A stretch of DNA of 64,000 nucleotides, from assembly GCA_964420835.1 (NCBI GenBank), contig CAYQUO010000017.1, positions 8,276 to 72,275 of the forward strand. Reading direction: 5' to 3'. Below, piece by piece: positions 37,822 through 46,434 of this stretch (the stretch's first letter is position 1; each line of letters begins with the position of its first letter). Source of the stretch: CAYQUO01 sp964420835. GTDB taxonomy: Bacteria; Chloroflexota; Anaerolineae; Anaerolineales; Anaerolineaceae. A program made the translations under genes and the position numbers. The notes under the pieces were generated by a model. That model searched no databases. It had not been told where the DNA came from and worked only from the letters and a program-made list of their open reading frames with translations.

Positions 37822-39058
37822 TCTCGCATCTCCTGGTTGATGAATTGCTGGCAGCGGACCGGCCTGCAAGGGCGCCGCTGCTGAAAGCGAACTGAAGGTT
37901 GTATCCCCCACAGGGGCCGACAACGTCGAGCGTTTCACCAGCAAGGTAAAGGCCACTCACCCGGCAGGATTCAAGGGTCAAAGGGTCAACCTCTGTCACC
38001 GGCACACCACCGGAAGACATCTGGCAATACTCGAAGCCTCTTACACCTTTCACCTTTAATCGGGAAGCGGAAAGCAACCGAACCAGCCGGCCCAGGCTGG
38101 CTTTGTCAAGGTTGGAAAAGCGAATGTCCACCGGCAACCCTGCCAGGCGAAGGTAGTGATCCCCGATCTTGGGTGGGTAAAAGGCCCCCAGGAATATTCG
38201 CAGGGGCATGGCCGAATCGCGCTGTCGGCCCAGGAGGTTGTTGAACTCATCGCGGATGAAATGGGTCAGGTCCAAGGAGAGGATCAGTTTTTCACCAGGG
38301 CGGCAGGAAATATGGTGACTCAGGTCCATGACGGCAGGGCCATTCAACCCCCACCTTGTAAAGATCAGGTTCCCGGCAGTTGAAGCCAGGCATTCTTTGC
38401 CCTTCCAGAGCGATGCCCCGGCGTCCAGCCGCATTCCCTGTAACGGGCTTAACTCTCCCAGGTCCGCCAATACCGGCGCCAGAGCAGGCCGAAGGGGGAT
38501 AACGGAGTGACCTGACTGTTCAAGCAGGGGGAACAATTCTCCGCGTGATCCCAGTGCTGGGTGGGCCTTTCCTCCGACAGCCAGAACAACCCGGTCATAC
38601 CGATCCTGGCGTGCCTCTTCCCCAATGGAGTGCCAGACGAGAAACCCCCTGCCTTTCTTGGTAAAACTCCGCACCGGTGATGAAAGGCGGATCTTGACCC
38701 CAGCCTGGAGTAAAGCGCTCTCAAAGGCATTAACCACTGTTTGGGCGGAATTGGAGAGCGGATAATACCAGCCATCCGACGTAGCCTGGATTGGGACTCC
38801 GATCTCCAGGAGCGTCTTTTGCAGGTCTCTTACACCAAAAGCAGCAAAGATCCTTTCCAGCCAGGTTGTTGATGCGCAGGTGTATTTTTGTGCGCCAACC
38901 CCTTCATTGGTAATATTACAGCGGCCGCTTCCTGTTGCAGCCAGTTTCTTCCCAAGCGCAGGGTTGTGTTCAAACAGGGTGACCCTGGCCCCTTGCCTGG
39001 CAGCCTGCAGCGATGCCATCATCCCGGAAGCCCCGCCACCAATGACTGCAATCTCCAT
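37784..39058 (-). CDS. HI0933-family FAD-dependent flavoprotein
   Basis: 424 residues. The N-terminal dinucleotide-binding motif IAVIGGGASGMMASLQAA is followed by the family signature NPALGKKLAATGSGRCNITN. The C-terminal GVPVTEVDPLTLESCRVSGLYLAGE and DVVGPCGGYNLQFAFSSGALAG close the FAD site. Members (HI0933, BaiN) are NAD(P)/FAD-dependent oxidoreductases, mostly of unknown substrate. A TATAAT box lies only 6 bases before the ATG at 39058, suggesting a leaderless or very short leader mRNA. Confidence 0.9.
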   Translation of the reverse strand: MEIAVIGGGASGMMASLQAARQGARVTLFEHNPALGKKLAATGSGRCNITNEGVGAQKYTCASTTWLERIFAAFGVRDLQKTLLEIGVPIQATSDGWYYPLSNSAQTVVNAFESALLQAGVKIRLSSPVRSFTKKGRGFLVWHSIGEEARQDRYDRVVLAVGGKAHPALGSRGELFPLLEQSGHSVIPLRPALAPVLADLGELSPLQGMRLDAGASLWKGKECLASTAGNLIFTRWGLNGPAVMDLSHHISCRPGEKLILSLDLTHFIRDEFNNLLGRQRDSAMPLRIFLGAFYPPKIGDHYLRLAGLPVDIRFSNLDKASLGRLVRLLSASRLKVKGVRGFEYCQMSSGGVPVTEVDPLTLESCRVSGLYLAGETLDVVGPCGGYNLQFAFSSGALAGRSAASNSSTRRCENGSKKENQKEND

Positions 39059-39064
39059 ACAAAG

Positions 39065-39070
39065 ATTATA
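39065..39070 (-). promoter_or_regulatory. -10 box immediately before the flavoprotein start
   Basis: A perfect TATAAT on the minus strand with TG directly upstream, ending 6 bases before the ATG at 39058. The transcript would start at or next to the initiation codon. Confidence 0.45.
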
Positions 39071-39302
39071 CATGAGGCATTAAATGAAAATGCCAGCCCA
39101 TCCTTGGAACTGGCAATTCTCCTGGTCGATTACCCATTGACCAATGAACCCGCTCATCACCAATGCAGCATTCACAGCCTCTGAAGGTCGGCCAACAAAT
39201 GCCCGGGTCAGTTGGCCGTTTTGGACCTTTCCGAAGCGCAATCAATCACCTGGCTGGCGAAGATGTGACCAGTGGCCGATAACTGGCGACCAACCCTTCC
39301 AA

Positions 39303-41090
39303 TCACTCGTTGGTCACGGCTTTGGTGAGGTTTCTGGGGCGGTCAGGGTCAAAACCTCTTGCCACGGAAATATTGTAGGATAAGAGTTGCAACGGCAAGA
39401 CCGCCAACAGGGCAGAGATCATTGGCGTGGCTGGCGGGATCACAATCAGGTCGCTGGCGCTCGCACGCAGACTGGGATCTTCAGGCCCGATCACAATGGC
39501 CCTGCCGCCACGGCGGGTTACCTCGTTGATGCCGCTGATGAACAACGGAACATCCGGCAGGCCGGTTATGAACATGACCGGATAACCTTTTGTCACCGCG
39601 GAGATGGGTCCATGCCGGAACTCTGTGAGAAGCATCCCCTCGCAATGGGAGTACGTGGTCTCCTTAAGTTTCAGGGCGCCTTCCAGGGCAATTGGAAAGG
39701 TGTTCCCGTAGCCCAGGCAATAGAGGTCGTTCCAGGCAATGGCTTGTGGTGCCAACCGATTCACCTGGGGTTCAACCAGTTCAAGGGTTTTTTTTATCAG
39801 GCTGGGAATCTCATCCAGTTGTGCGATATCCAAATCCGCCAATCGGTGTGCCAGGGAAAGGAAGGTGACCACCTGGTTGGTGAAGGTTTTGGTTGCCGGA
39901 ACGCTGACCTCGCTCCCACTGCACAGCGGCAGCCAGGCTTCTGTTTCCCTGGTGAGGGCAGAGCCGTTGACATTGGTCAGCCCGAAACAGGTCATCCCGC
40001 CCGCCTTGGCTGCTGCCAGGCTGTTCAGCACGTCCGTGGTCTCACCGGACTGAGAGACAAAGATGCCCACATCATCCCTGTTCACGGCCGGAAGGTATTG
40101 CTGCACGAATTGAGTGGCCAGGACTGGGATGGCTGACCGGTGCGCCAACTGGGCGAAGAAAATGGAACCGGCCACGCAGGCATGAGAGCTTGTCCCACAA
40201 CCGAGAAAATAGACCTGCCTCGCTTTTCTGATCTTCTCCAGGATCGACTCAACTGTGTTGTTGTCAACCAGCATTTGAAGCACTTCTCGCACTGCCTGTG
40301 GTTGTTCGTGGATCTCCTTGAGCATGAAATGAGGAAAACCGCCTTGATGGGCAGCATCCTGACCATCGTTAATGGTCTCCGGTTTTCGCTGTATGACAAG
40401 CCCATCGCATATGGACCTCAGCTCCACCCGATCCGCCCAAAGGGTGATGATCTCGCCATCCCGGATTCGAATGATCTTGTGAGTCAGCGGTAGGATGGAT
40501 GACAGGTCAGAGGAAACACATGTGAAGCCCTCACCCAATCCAGCCACCAGGTCTGATCCCTGGTTGACTGCATACAGGCAGTCCTCGTGGATTCTTCCAA
40601 TGACACAGGCGAAATTTCCTTTATGATCATTGAGGGCAAGACGCACGGCGTCGAAGATGCCCTTCCCGTGGTTGAGGTGCTTTTTCACAGTGTGTATGCA
40701 GGTCTCATCAACATGTTGAAGAGGTACGGCAAGGCCATCCGCCATGACCGTATCCTGCAAATCCGATTTGTAGCCCGGGCTGCAATTTTGCGCTCCAACC
40801 AGGTTGCCATCCGAATCCAGGTGTGGCTGAGTGTTGATCCGTGCTGCCTCGCCAATTGTGGATGGGCAAATCTGAATGATTCCACGCAAGCCGGGCAGGG
40901 TGCCAAAATCAAGGCGGGCGGCGGCACTGTTCATGCCGCCGACGTTATTCCTGAGATCAATCTGACTCTTGCCCATGGTGGCTGCGCTGATGTAGTCATT
41001 CCCTCCTCGGGTCATTTTTTCAGCCGCTTTAACTAGTCTGGGGCTCAGGGTTTGTTCCTTGTCCACCACAATACCAAATATTCCGTACAT
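39303..41090 (-). CDS. GlmS-like aminotransferase/isomerase lacking the glutaminase cysteine
   Basis: 595 residues, organised as glucosamine-6-phosphate synthase. The C-terminal two SIS domains look intact: FLGCGTSSHAC, SQSGETTDVLNSL, LLTEFRHGPISA and the terminal FDPDRPRNLTKAVTNE. The N-terminal glutaminase domain is degenerate: it begins MYGIFG where active enzymes have MCGI, and the usual HTRWATHG and HNGI(I/V)EN motifs are replaced by CPSTIGEAARIN and AQNCSPGYK. Glutamine hydrolysis should therefore be impossible. The protein may use free ammonia, act only as an isomerase, or have a regulatory role. Confidence 0.85.
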   Translation of the reverse strand: MYGIFGIVVDKEQTLSPRLVKAAEKMTRGGNDYISAATMGKSQIDLRNNVGGMNSAAARLDFGTLPGLRGIIQICPSTIGEAARINTQPHLDSDGNLVGAQNCSPGYKSDLQDTVMADGLAVPLQHVDETCIHTVKKHLNHGKGIFDAVRLALNDHKGNFACVIGRIHEDCLYAVNQGSDLVAGLGEGFTCVSSDLSSILPLTHKIIRIRDGEIITLWADRVELRSICDGLVIQRKPETINDGQDAAHQGGFPHFMLKEIHEQPQAVREVLQMLVDNNTVESILEKIRKARQVYFLGCGTSSHACVAGSIFFAQLAHRSAIPVLATQFVQQYLPAVNRDDVGIFVSQSGETTDVLNSLAAAKAGGMTCFGLTNVNGSALTRETEAWLPLCSGSEVSVPATKTFTNQVVTFLSLAHRLADLDIAQLDEIPSLIKKTLELVEPQVNRLAPQAIAWNDLYCLGYGNTFPIALEGALKLKETTYSHCEGMLLTEFRHGPISAVTKGYPVMFITGLPDVPLFISGINEVTRRGGRAIVIGPEDPSLRASASDLIVIPPATPMISALLAVLPLQLLSYNISVARGFDPDRPRNLTKAVTNE

Positions 41091-41790
41091 AGGTTCCTTT
41101 CCGATGTAGTCAGGCGTAGGATGATGAACTCGAACCTTGGTGCCTGGTCAGAAATTGGGATGTCTCAGACAACCAGTTTTTGGGTTCAGTGTACGAAATT
41201 ATAATCGAATCCCCTTTCCACCCGATTTCTTAATTTTCGCAAATGAGACTCCCCCTGCGCGACACGAGTGGAATTTTTCCGGAAATTAAATAATTACATC
41301 CTGGATCTTAATAAATCAGGTTGTTGATGGCAATGCCGGTGTTTGGGGTCATCGGCACACCGACTCCGGCAGCGTGAACCTTTTTTGGGAAAGAGCCAGC
41401 CGGTCGCCTGAAGCATATGGCTGACCAGAAGATCGCCAGGTCAGGGAGGTGAAACCGAAGAGTATTATGTCCTGCAGACATTTTTAAGGGTTGCTTTGTC
41501 AGGGAAGTTGTCTACCATATTCCATGTTTCGCTTGGGTAAAGGGCAGTGCGATAATGAGGCCTTGCAGGGTAATGAGTAGTGTGATTACCCTTTTGTTGG
41601 CAGTCGGAAGAGATCGATCCCGCCTGTCGGCAGGGCTAATGGCCTTGAAATTACCCCAGCCTGTGCGGGTGCAGAAAAAAACCGGCCCAAATGCAGCCGG
41701 AACATAACGTCGATCCTACCAGAAAGCCTGAAAGAAGCCGTGTTGGAGTGCTTCGGATGTGTTTCCCCAATAACCAGCAGTTCCGATGAA
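41091..41790. other. 700-base intergenic region, no gene identified
   Basis: It lies between the glmS-like start and the tatA end, both on the minus strand. It holds the tatA terminator at 41675-41700 and a TATAAT on the minus strand around 41200 that could serve the glmS-like gene. Several G/C-rich inverted segments occur around 41340-41480. I compared them from memory with the glmS ribozyme and with cobalamin, glycine, fluoride and guanidine riboswitch cores and found no match. Confidence 0.4.
41675..41700 (-). terminator. Rho-independent terminator after tatA
   Basis: On the minus strand CCGGC, a 9-nt loop, GCCGG, then seven T residues. It lies about 90 bp after the tatA stop. Confidence 0.75.
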
Positions 41791-42006
41791 TTATTCGCCA
41801 GGGTCCTTGTTGGATTGATCTTTGGGATCCTCCCTGGGAGTTCCCTCCTCATCGGCCTCCTTCTTTTGGTCGCCTGATAATCCTTCTTTAAATGCGCGGA
41901 TGCCCCTCCCCAACTCGCCGCCAACCTTGCTGATTCTGCCAATACCGAACAACAGAAAAATGATGATCAGGATGATCACCAGTTCCAGCGGACCCAAGCG
42001 AAACAT
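41791..42006 (-). CDS. tatA: Twin-arginine translocase subunit TatA
   Basis: 71 residues. MFRLGPLELVIILIIIFLLFG is the single N-terminal membrane helix. The FG hinge and the amphipathic helix KVGGELGRGIRAFKEGLS follow, then an acidic, disordered tail. This is the standard TatA/E layout, which forms the variable pore of the Tat pathway for folded proteins. It lies 165 bp downstream of tatC on the same strand. Confidence 0.93.
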   Translation of the reverse strand: MFRLGPLELVIILIIIFLLFGIGRISKVGGELGRGIRAFKEGLSGDQKKEADEEGTPREDPKDQSNKDPGE

Positions 42007-42170
42007 TTTTACACTCCTCTCTTGGTTCAGATAATTTGATTATACCGTGCTGTTCCGATCACAGAAAATAAAGCCAGGCTCAGCACACCCCATTGGAATT
42101 TACCCGATTCAGAAAGTGGCATTTGCAGAGATAAAATATCCAGCATCCTGCCCCCCGATTTTCAAGGGTT

Positions 42171-42902
42171 TCATTTTCTACCGGCAATAAAAGCAAGCAT
42201 TACGCTCAGGAAGTAAAGAGCGAGCAAGGGAACCATAAGGATTGCCATGTTCACCGGGTCTACCGTCGGGGTGATCACCGCGGCAAGGAAAGCGATTATT
42301 ACTATTGCCAGGCGCCATTGTTTTAATAACATTTGTCCTCTCACCAGACGCAGCCTAGCGAGGACGAAAACAAGCAATGGCATTTCAAAACAGATGCCGG
42401 TCCAGAATACGATTCCTGAAATGAAATTGATGTAATTGGAAAGACGCGGAAGCGTGGTAACACCCAGAAAATTCACCAGGAAGGGTACCGCCACCGGCAG
42501 CATGACCAAGTAGGCGAAGGCAACCCCGGAGAGGAAGAGAATGGTCGCAAATGGGATGGACCACATAACCCATTTTTTTTCCTTTCTAGTCAAGCCCGGC
42601 AGCACGAATGCAAGCAATTGATACAGGATGTAGGGAAAGGCGATGATGACCCCCCCCAGTAAAGATACCCGCATGAATACGCCAATATTCTCGGTTACTT
42701 CGATCGACTGAACCTTGTCAACACCCCCGATCGGTTTCAACAGCAGGTTAACCAGGTGGTCGCCAAAATAGAAACTAAGGATGACCGTTATGGCGAGGGC
42801 AATTAAGGATTTCAACAGCCGGGTGCGCAGTTCTGATAAATGATCCCATAAACTATTAGGGTGTCCCTTATATTCATCGCCCACGGGCTTCGCTCCATCC
42901 AT
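42171..42902 (-). CDS. tatC: Twin-arginine translocase subunit TatC
   Basis: 243 residues from the ATG at 42902. The frame is open to 42938, but a TATAAT at 42918-42923 makes the downstream ATG more likely. There are six membrane helices. SLWDHLSELRTRLLKSL is the conserved N-terminal cytoplasmic motif, and FVLPGLTRKEKKWV and the glutamate in GICFEMPLLVFVLARL are also conserved. TatC recognises twin-arginine signal peptides. Confidence 0.94.
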   Translation of the reverse strand: MDGAKPVGDEYKGHPNSLWDHLSELRTRLLKSLIALAITVILSFYFGDHLVNLLLKPIGGVDKVQSIEVTENIGVFMRVSLLGGVIIAFPYILYQLLAFVLPGLTRKEKKWVMWSIPFATILFLSGVAFAYLVMLPVAVPFLVNFLGVTTLPRLSNYINFISGIVFWTGICFEMPLLVFVLARLRLVRGQMLLKQWRLAIVIIAFLAAVITPTVDPVNMAILMVPLLALYFLSVMLAFIAGRK

Positions 42903-42917
42903 AACTACCGCGGAAGG

Positions 42918-42923
42918 ATTATA
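42918..42923 (-). promoter_or_regulatory. -10 box of tatC
   Basis: TGTTATAAT on the minus strand, an extended -10 (TGn plus TATAAT). The -35 position is not conserved. It supports initiation at 42902. Confidence 0.5.
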
Positions 42924-43050
42924 ACATTTCAGGATCACCAGATATGTCTGCCATCATGAAGGCGGGAATAAAGGCGGTCATCATGGAATTATCAAACGAC
43001 AATGGCAGAACCCCTGTCATAAGCGTCGCGAACCAGCAATTGAAATACGG

Positions 43051-43056
43051 TATAAT
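43051..43056 (+). promoter_or_regulatory. -10 box of the tatB-like/rbsK pair
   Basis: A perfect TATAAT, 9 bases before the ATG at 43066, so the leader would be very short. No clear -35. It forms a divergent promoter region with tatC. Confidence 0.5.
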
Positions 43057-43065
43057 TTTTTTGTT

Positions 43066-43437
43066 ATGGAATTCCTGAATGTAGGCCCGCTTGAGCTGTT
43101 TTTTTTCCTCCTAATCGCGTTCATCGTCCTGGGGCCTGACGAAGCCATTAAGGCAGGAAAAAAAATTGGCCAGTTTCTCTCCCGTCTGTTCTCCTCGGAA
43201 ACCTGGAGGTCGATGGTGAATGCCTCCAGGGAGATCCGGAACCTTCCAAGGAATATGGTTTCTGAATCAGGAGTCGAGGAAACCATGATGGACATATCCA
43301 GGGAAATGGGTCGAATTCTGGATAACCTGAACACTCCCACCAATAAACCACCGCATAACCCAATAGCGCCCAATGAGAGGCCAGTTAACCTCGGAAATAC
43401 TGGCGACCCGTTCATTCCAGGACAAAAAAAGCAATGA
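43066..43437 (+). CDS. TatA/TatB-like protein
   Basis: 123 residues. The N-terminus MEFLNVGPLELFFFLLIAFIV is a TatA/B membrane helix, then LGPDEAIKAGKKIGQFL is the hinge and amphipathic helix. In place of the FG hinge there is LGP, as in many TatB proteins, and the length exceeds TatA. It is transcribed away from tatC/tatA. The stop overlaps the ribokinase start (ATGA), an unusual pairing. TatB would act with TatC in substrate binding. Confidence 0.82.
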   Translation: MEFLNVGPLELFFFLLIAFIVLGPDEAIKAGKKIGQFLSRLFSSETWRSMVNASREIRNLPRNMVSESGVEETMMDISREMGRILDNLNTPTNKPPHNPIAPNERPVNLGNTGDPFIPGQKKQ

Positions 43438-44354
43438 AAAAGATTGTTGTGATCGGCAGCGTAAATATCGATCTCGTCGTTAAAACCAGCCGAACCCCCA
43501 ATGCAGGTGAGACGATCCATGGGGAGGATTTTAATATCTTCCCCGGTGGAAAGGGAGCCAACCAGGCAGCGGCAGTTGCCAAACTGGGAGGCCACGTGAA
43601 CATGGTCGGACGGGTCGGTGATGACGCTTTTGGACCGGGATTGGTTGAAAATCTGGCCAAATTGGGGGTTGGGATTGAACGACTTCGTGTCGAAAAAGGG
43701 CTTTCCAGTGGCACTGCGTTAATCATTGTTGATGATCAGGGCGAGAACCGCATCATTGTCATTCCGGGAGCGAACAAGAAGGTCGCCCCGGAAGATGTTA
43801 ACCTTGCCCTGCCAATGATCAAATCCGCCGATTACTTGCTTATGCAATTTGAGATCCCCCTATCGACAGTGGAATATGGCATCGACATGGCAAAAACCCA
43901 TGGCCTTAGGGTGATCCTAAATCCTGCACCAGCCCAAACCATCCAACCCGAAATTCTGCAAAAAGTCGACCATTTGATCCTTAATGAGGTTGAAGCCTCC
44001 ATGCTGACCGGAAAACTGGTTTCTGATATTGAATCAGCGAAAGCAGCCACAAGGGATCTGCTAAAGCGAGGAGCGGGGGTTGTGGCATTAACGCTGGGCA
44101 GGCAGGGAGTGATCATAGCCTCAGCCGATGACTGCCAGCATGTTCCAGCTTTCCCGGTGAAAGCAGTGGATACGACTGCGGCTGGGGATGCGTTTATTGG
44201 AGGCTTCACCGTTGCATTGTCGGAAGGAAAAAGCCTGATGGACGCAGCCATGTTAGGGAATGCAGCGGGGGGGTTAGCCGCCACAAAGGCTGGGGCTCAA
44301 TCCTCCCTTCCTTTTCGTGACGAGGTTGAGAATTTTCTGCAAAATCAGTCCTGA
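43434..44354 (+). CDS. rbsK: Ribokinase (PfkB family)
   Basis: 306 residues, the usual size. VIGSVNIDLVVKTSRTPNAGET opens the protein, FPGGKGANQAAAVAKLGG is the substrate motif, and DTTAAGDAFIGGFTVAL is the PfkB signature with the catalytic aspartate. It phosphorylates ribose (or a related sugar) at O5 with ATP. No ribose transporter is adjacent. It begins inside the tatB-like stop codon. Confidence 0.9.
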   Translation: MKKIVVIGSVNIDLVVKTSRTPNAGETIHGEDFNIFPGGKGANQAAAVAKLGGHVNMVGRVGDDAFGPGLVENLAKLGVGIERLRVEKGLSSGTALIIVDDQGENRIIVIPGANKKVAPEDVNLALPMIKSADYLLMQFEIPLSTVEYGIDMAKTHGLRVILNPAPAQTIQPEILQKVDHLILNEVEASMLTGKLVSDIESAKAATRDLLKRGAGVVALTLGRQGVIIASADDCQHVPAFPVKAVDTTAAGDAFIGGFTVALSEGKSLMDAAMLGNAAGGLAATKAGAQSSLPFRDEVENFLQNQS

Positions 44355-44388
44355 CCTTCAGCCGACATCTGCTCACAGGTGAATAACA

Positions 44389-44421
44389 GGAAAGGGCGGT
44401 TGATTATCAACCGCCCTTTCC
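44389..44421. terminator. Bidirectional hairpin between rbsK and the ubiquitin-like operon
   Basis: A perfect 15-bp stem (GGAAAGGGCGGTTGA, loop TTA, and its complement) between two converging transcripts. It has no long T-run on either side but is by far the strongest hairpin here and probably ends both units. Confidence 0.7.
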
Positions 44422-44437
44422 ACGCACTCCTTTGGTC

Positions 44438-45574
44438 CTACTTTAACTTGATCTGCACTTTTTTCGTTTTTCCGGATGGCTTATCCAACTTAATCCGACT
44501 CTTTGGTTTTACCCCCCCAAACACCTGGACGCCGCCGCGAACCAGGAAGGGGATGGCAAACAGCACAAGCAATCCAGCCAGGATGCCGATGAATAAAGCC
44601 CAGGACCGGGAGGGGACTTCCGGCAGAACGCCTCCGGGATTATAGGTCACAACCGTTGAGTTGCCGCTTTCCGTCAACCTAATGTCCAAGGTCCGGTTGA
44701 CGCCATCCCGCAGGGAAAAGGGGGAAGTATAGACCAGGATATATTCACTTTGCAGGGTACGCCCCTGTTGCTCATAAAGCGCATTCAGCACTTCCCCGGT
44801 TTCTGCAAAGCCATACCCTCCGCCGGCTCTCTCGGCAAGCGATCTTAATCCGGGTTCATCCAGGCCGTAATTGGTAAGGCCTTCTTCCGGATTGCCCAAA
44901 CCGATCGTTGAAATGGAGAGTCCGCTGGGCCCAATCGCCTCTATTACCGCATCTTCATTTGCCTGGCTGCGGTTATCCAGGCCATCTGTCAGGACGATCA
45001 CCGCCTTGCGCCCGTCAATTTCATTTAGATGTTGAATGGTCTGCAGCAGGGCATCGTACATGGCGGTGTCCTTGTCTGCCACCAGGCTCTCGATGGCGCC
45101 AAGAAGTACGGCCTTGTCAGTTGTTGGTGGCTGGTTGTAGAACACCTCTGTGTTAAAAGAGATCAACCCTGCCTGGTCGCCCAGGCGCATTTGTTCAACG
45201 TAGGATTTGGCAGCCTCTTTGGCCATGGCCATTTTGTTATAATGCACCATGCTGCCTGAAACATCCATCACCAGCATGGTGGTCAGGCTGGCTTGCAGGG
45301 AACCTACCTGACCAGACCCGCTAACCTGTGTTGGGGTCATCAGGGTGCCATTTTCATAGATCTGAAGCAACGACGGGTCCACGGCCATCGGTTCACCGGC
45401 GGCATTCGTGACCGAGATGTACACGGTTACCTGGGGGAAATGGGAGTTGTCCACCTGGGTGATGCGGATGTGAGGGGACTCATCCTGTGCAAAGGCACTG
45501 GCTGCCGGTTGAAGGAACAGGAAGGCGGCCACAACCAACGTGAAGAACACTCGGAAATACCGGATTGGCAACAT
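44438..45574 (-). CDS. Secreted/anchored von Willebrand factor A protein of the ubiquitin-like operon
   Basis: 378 residues. A signal peptide (cleavage near AFA-QDE, residue 29), a beta-rich domain (32-95), then a vWA domain with the MIDAS motif DVSGSM (D104, S106, S108), the threonine in VADKDTAMYDAL and VLTDGLDNRS. A membrane helix near 325-347 leaves a short basic cytoplasmic tail ending VQIKLK. The start ATG at 45574 has AGAGGTG 5 bases upstream. A GTG at 45580 is the alternative. It is the last gene of the operon. The tail repeats a short motif also found in the E1 and E2 tails. The role is unknown, perhaps ligand binding outside the cell. Confidence 0.82.
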   Translation of the reverse strand: MLPIRYFRVFFTLVVAAFLFLQPAASAFAQDESPHIRITQVDNSHFPQVTVYISVTNAAGEPMAVDPSLLQIYENGTLMTPTQVSGSGQVGSLQASLTTMLVMDVSGSMVHYNKMAMAKEAAKSYVEQMRLGDQAGLISFNTEVFYNQPPTTDKAVLLGAIESLVADKDTAMYDALLQTIQHLNEIDGRKAVIVLTDGLDNRSQANEDAVIEAIGPSGLSISTIGLGNPEEGLTNYGLDEPGLRSLAERAGGGYGFAETGEVLNALYEQQGRTLQSEYILVYTSPFSLRDGVNRTLDIRLTESGNSTVVTYNPGGVLPEVPSRSWALFIGILAGLLVLFAIPFLVRGGVQVFGGVKPKSRIKLDKPSGKTKKVQIKLK

Positions 45575-45576
45575 GG

Positions 45577-46434
45577 TCACCTCTTTTCGTGGTACACCAT
45601 TTCGGTGTTCCCCATGCGTATCTTCTGGCCGTTCACCAGGTTCAATCTTTCAACCCGCTTGTTGTTTACATAGGTTCCGGAGAGGCTCATGTCCTTGAGC
45701 GAGAATTGCCTGCCATCTCCGGTGAGCATGGCATGCTGTGGGGCAATATCCGGGTCCGGGAGGACGATCTCCGATTTTAATGGCGAACTTCCAATTGCCA
45801 CTGCCGGGCCACCAGCCCGCATGAATTTATCGAGAATGAATTCGGTGCCCTTCAACTTTCCCGAGGTCACCTCTAGCCAGGCGCGTGACAGCAGCACCGC
45901 AATTAAGGAGATGAAAGCGCCAACGGAAGCCCCAAGCAGAACCAGGCCGGCGGCCTTGCCTGACACAGGGTCTTGCAGCCAATGGCGTGCCGATTCGAGG
46001 AGTATTCCGCCCAAAGCCCCGCCCAGCAAACCGCCCAACATGCCCTTCCAGATTTGGCTTTTCCCGAATATACCTTCAGCCAGGCCGATCAACATGCCGA
46101 AGACCGCCCACCCCAAGGCTCGCCCCAGGATGCCAGCACCTACAGACTGAAAAAGGAATTCACTCAGTGGAAGACCGACCGCCCCGGCCAGCAGCCCCAA
46201 CAGGCCGCTGAAAAGACCGGACCTGGCAGCCTGGACGGGATTGCGGGTTAACAGCCCGTCCGTCAGGCCTATGAATAATCCAACACTCAACCCTACCAGG
46301 GCGCCAACTGCAATTTCACTCAGGTAAAGATTGGTGGCGATGGACAGACCCAGCAGGTTGCTTACCTGCCATCCGATCAGGCCTCCGATGGCACCCAGGA
46401 TTGCAAAATAATAAGAACGCATTGCTCTACTCAT
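45577..46434 (-). CDS. Polytopic membrane protein with C-terminal FHA domain
   Basis: 285 residues. About six glycine-rich hydrophobic helices (for example GLIGWQVSNLLGLSI, GMLGGLLGGALGGILLES) fill the first 200. The last 80 form an FHA domain: GSSPLKSEIVLPDPDIAPQHA, then LKDMSLSGTYVNNKRV and GQKIRMGNTEMVYHEK, where S-x-x-H-x2 and the NN/GT residues bind phosphothreonine peptides. The start at 46434 overlaps the JAB stop by 8 bp, with AAGGAG upstream. It could recruit phosphorylated partners to the membrane. Confidence 0.83.
   Translation of the reverse strand: MSRAMRSYYFAILGAIGGLIGWQVSNLLGLSIATNLYLSEIAVGALVGLSVGLFIGLTDGLLTRNPVQAARSGLFSGLLGLLAGAVGLPLSEFLFQSVGAGILGRALGWAVFGMLIGLAEGIFGKSQIWKGMLGGLLGGALGGILLESARHWLQDPVSGKAAGLVLLGASVGAFISLIAVLLSRAWLEVTSGKLKGTEFILDKFMRAGGPAVAIGSSPLKSEIVLPDPDIAPQHAMLTGDGRQFSLKDMSLSGTYVNNKRVERLNLVNGQKIRMGNTEMVYHEKR

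Noticed and set aside
41091..41300. Possible glmS ribozyme before the GlmS-like gene
   Set aside because: No recognisable ribozyme core near the start codon, and the protein is not a canonical GlmS.
46422..46434. Reading the TAG at the end of the JAB gene as sense, to test general UAG reassignment
   Set aside because: Continuing past the TAG gives a short, non-homologous frame overlapping the FHA gene, so UAG acts as a stop there.
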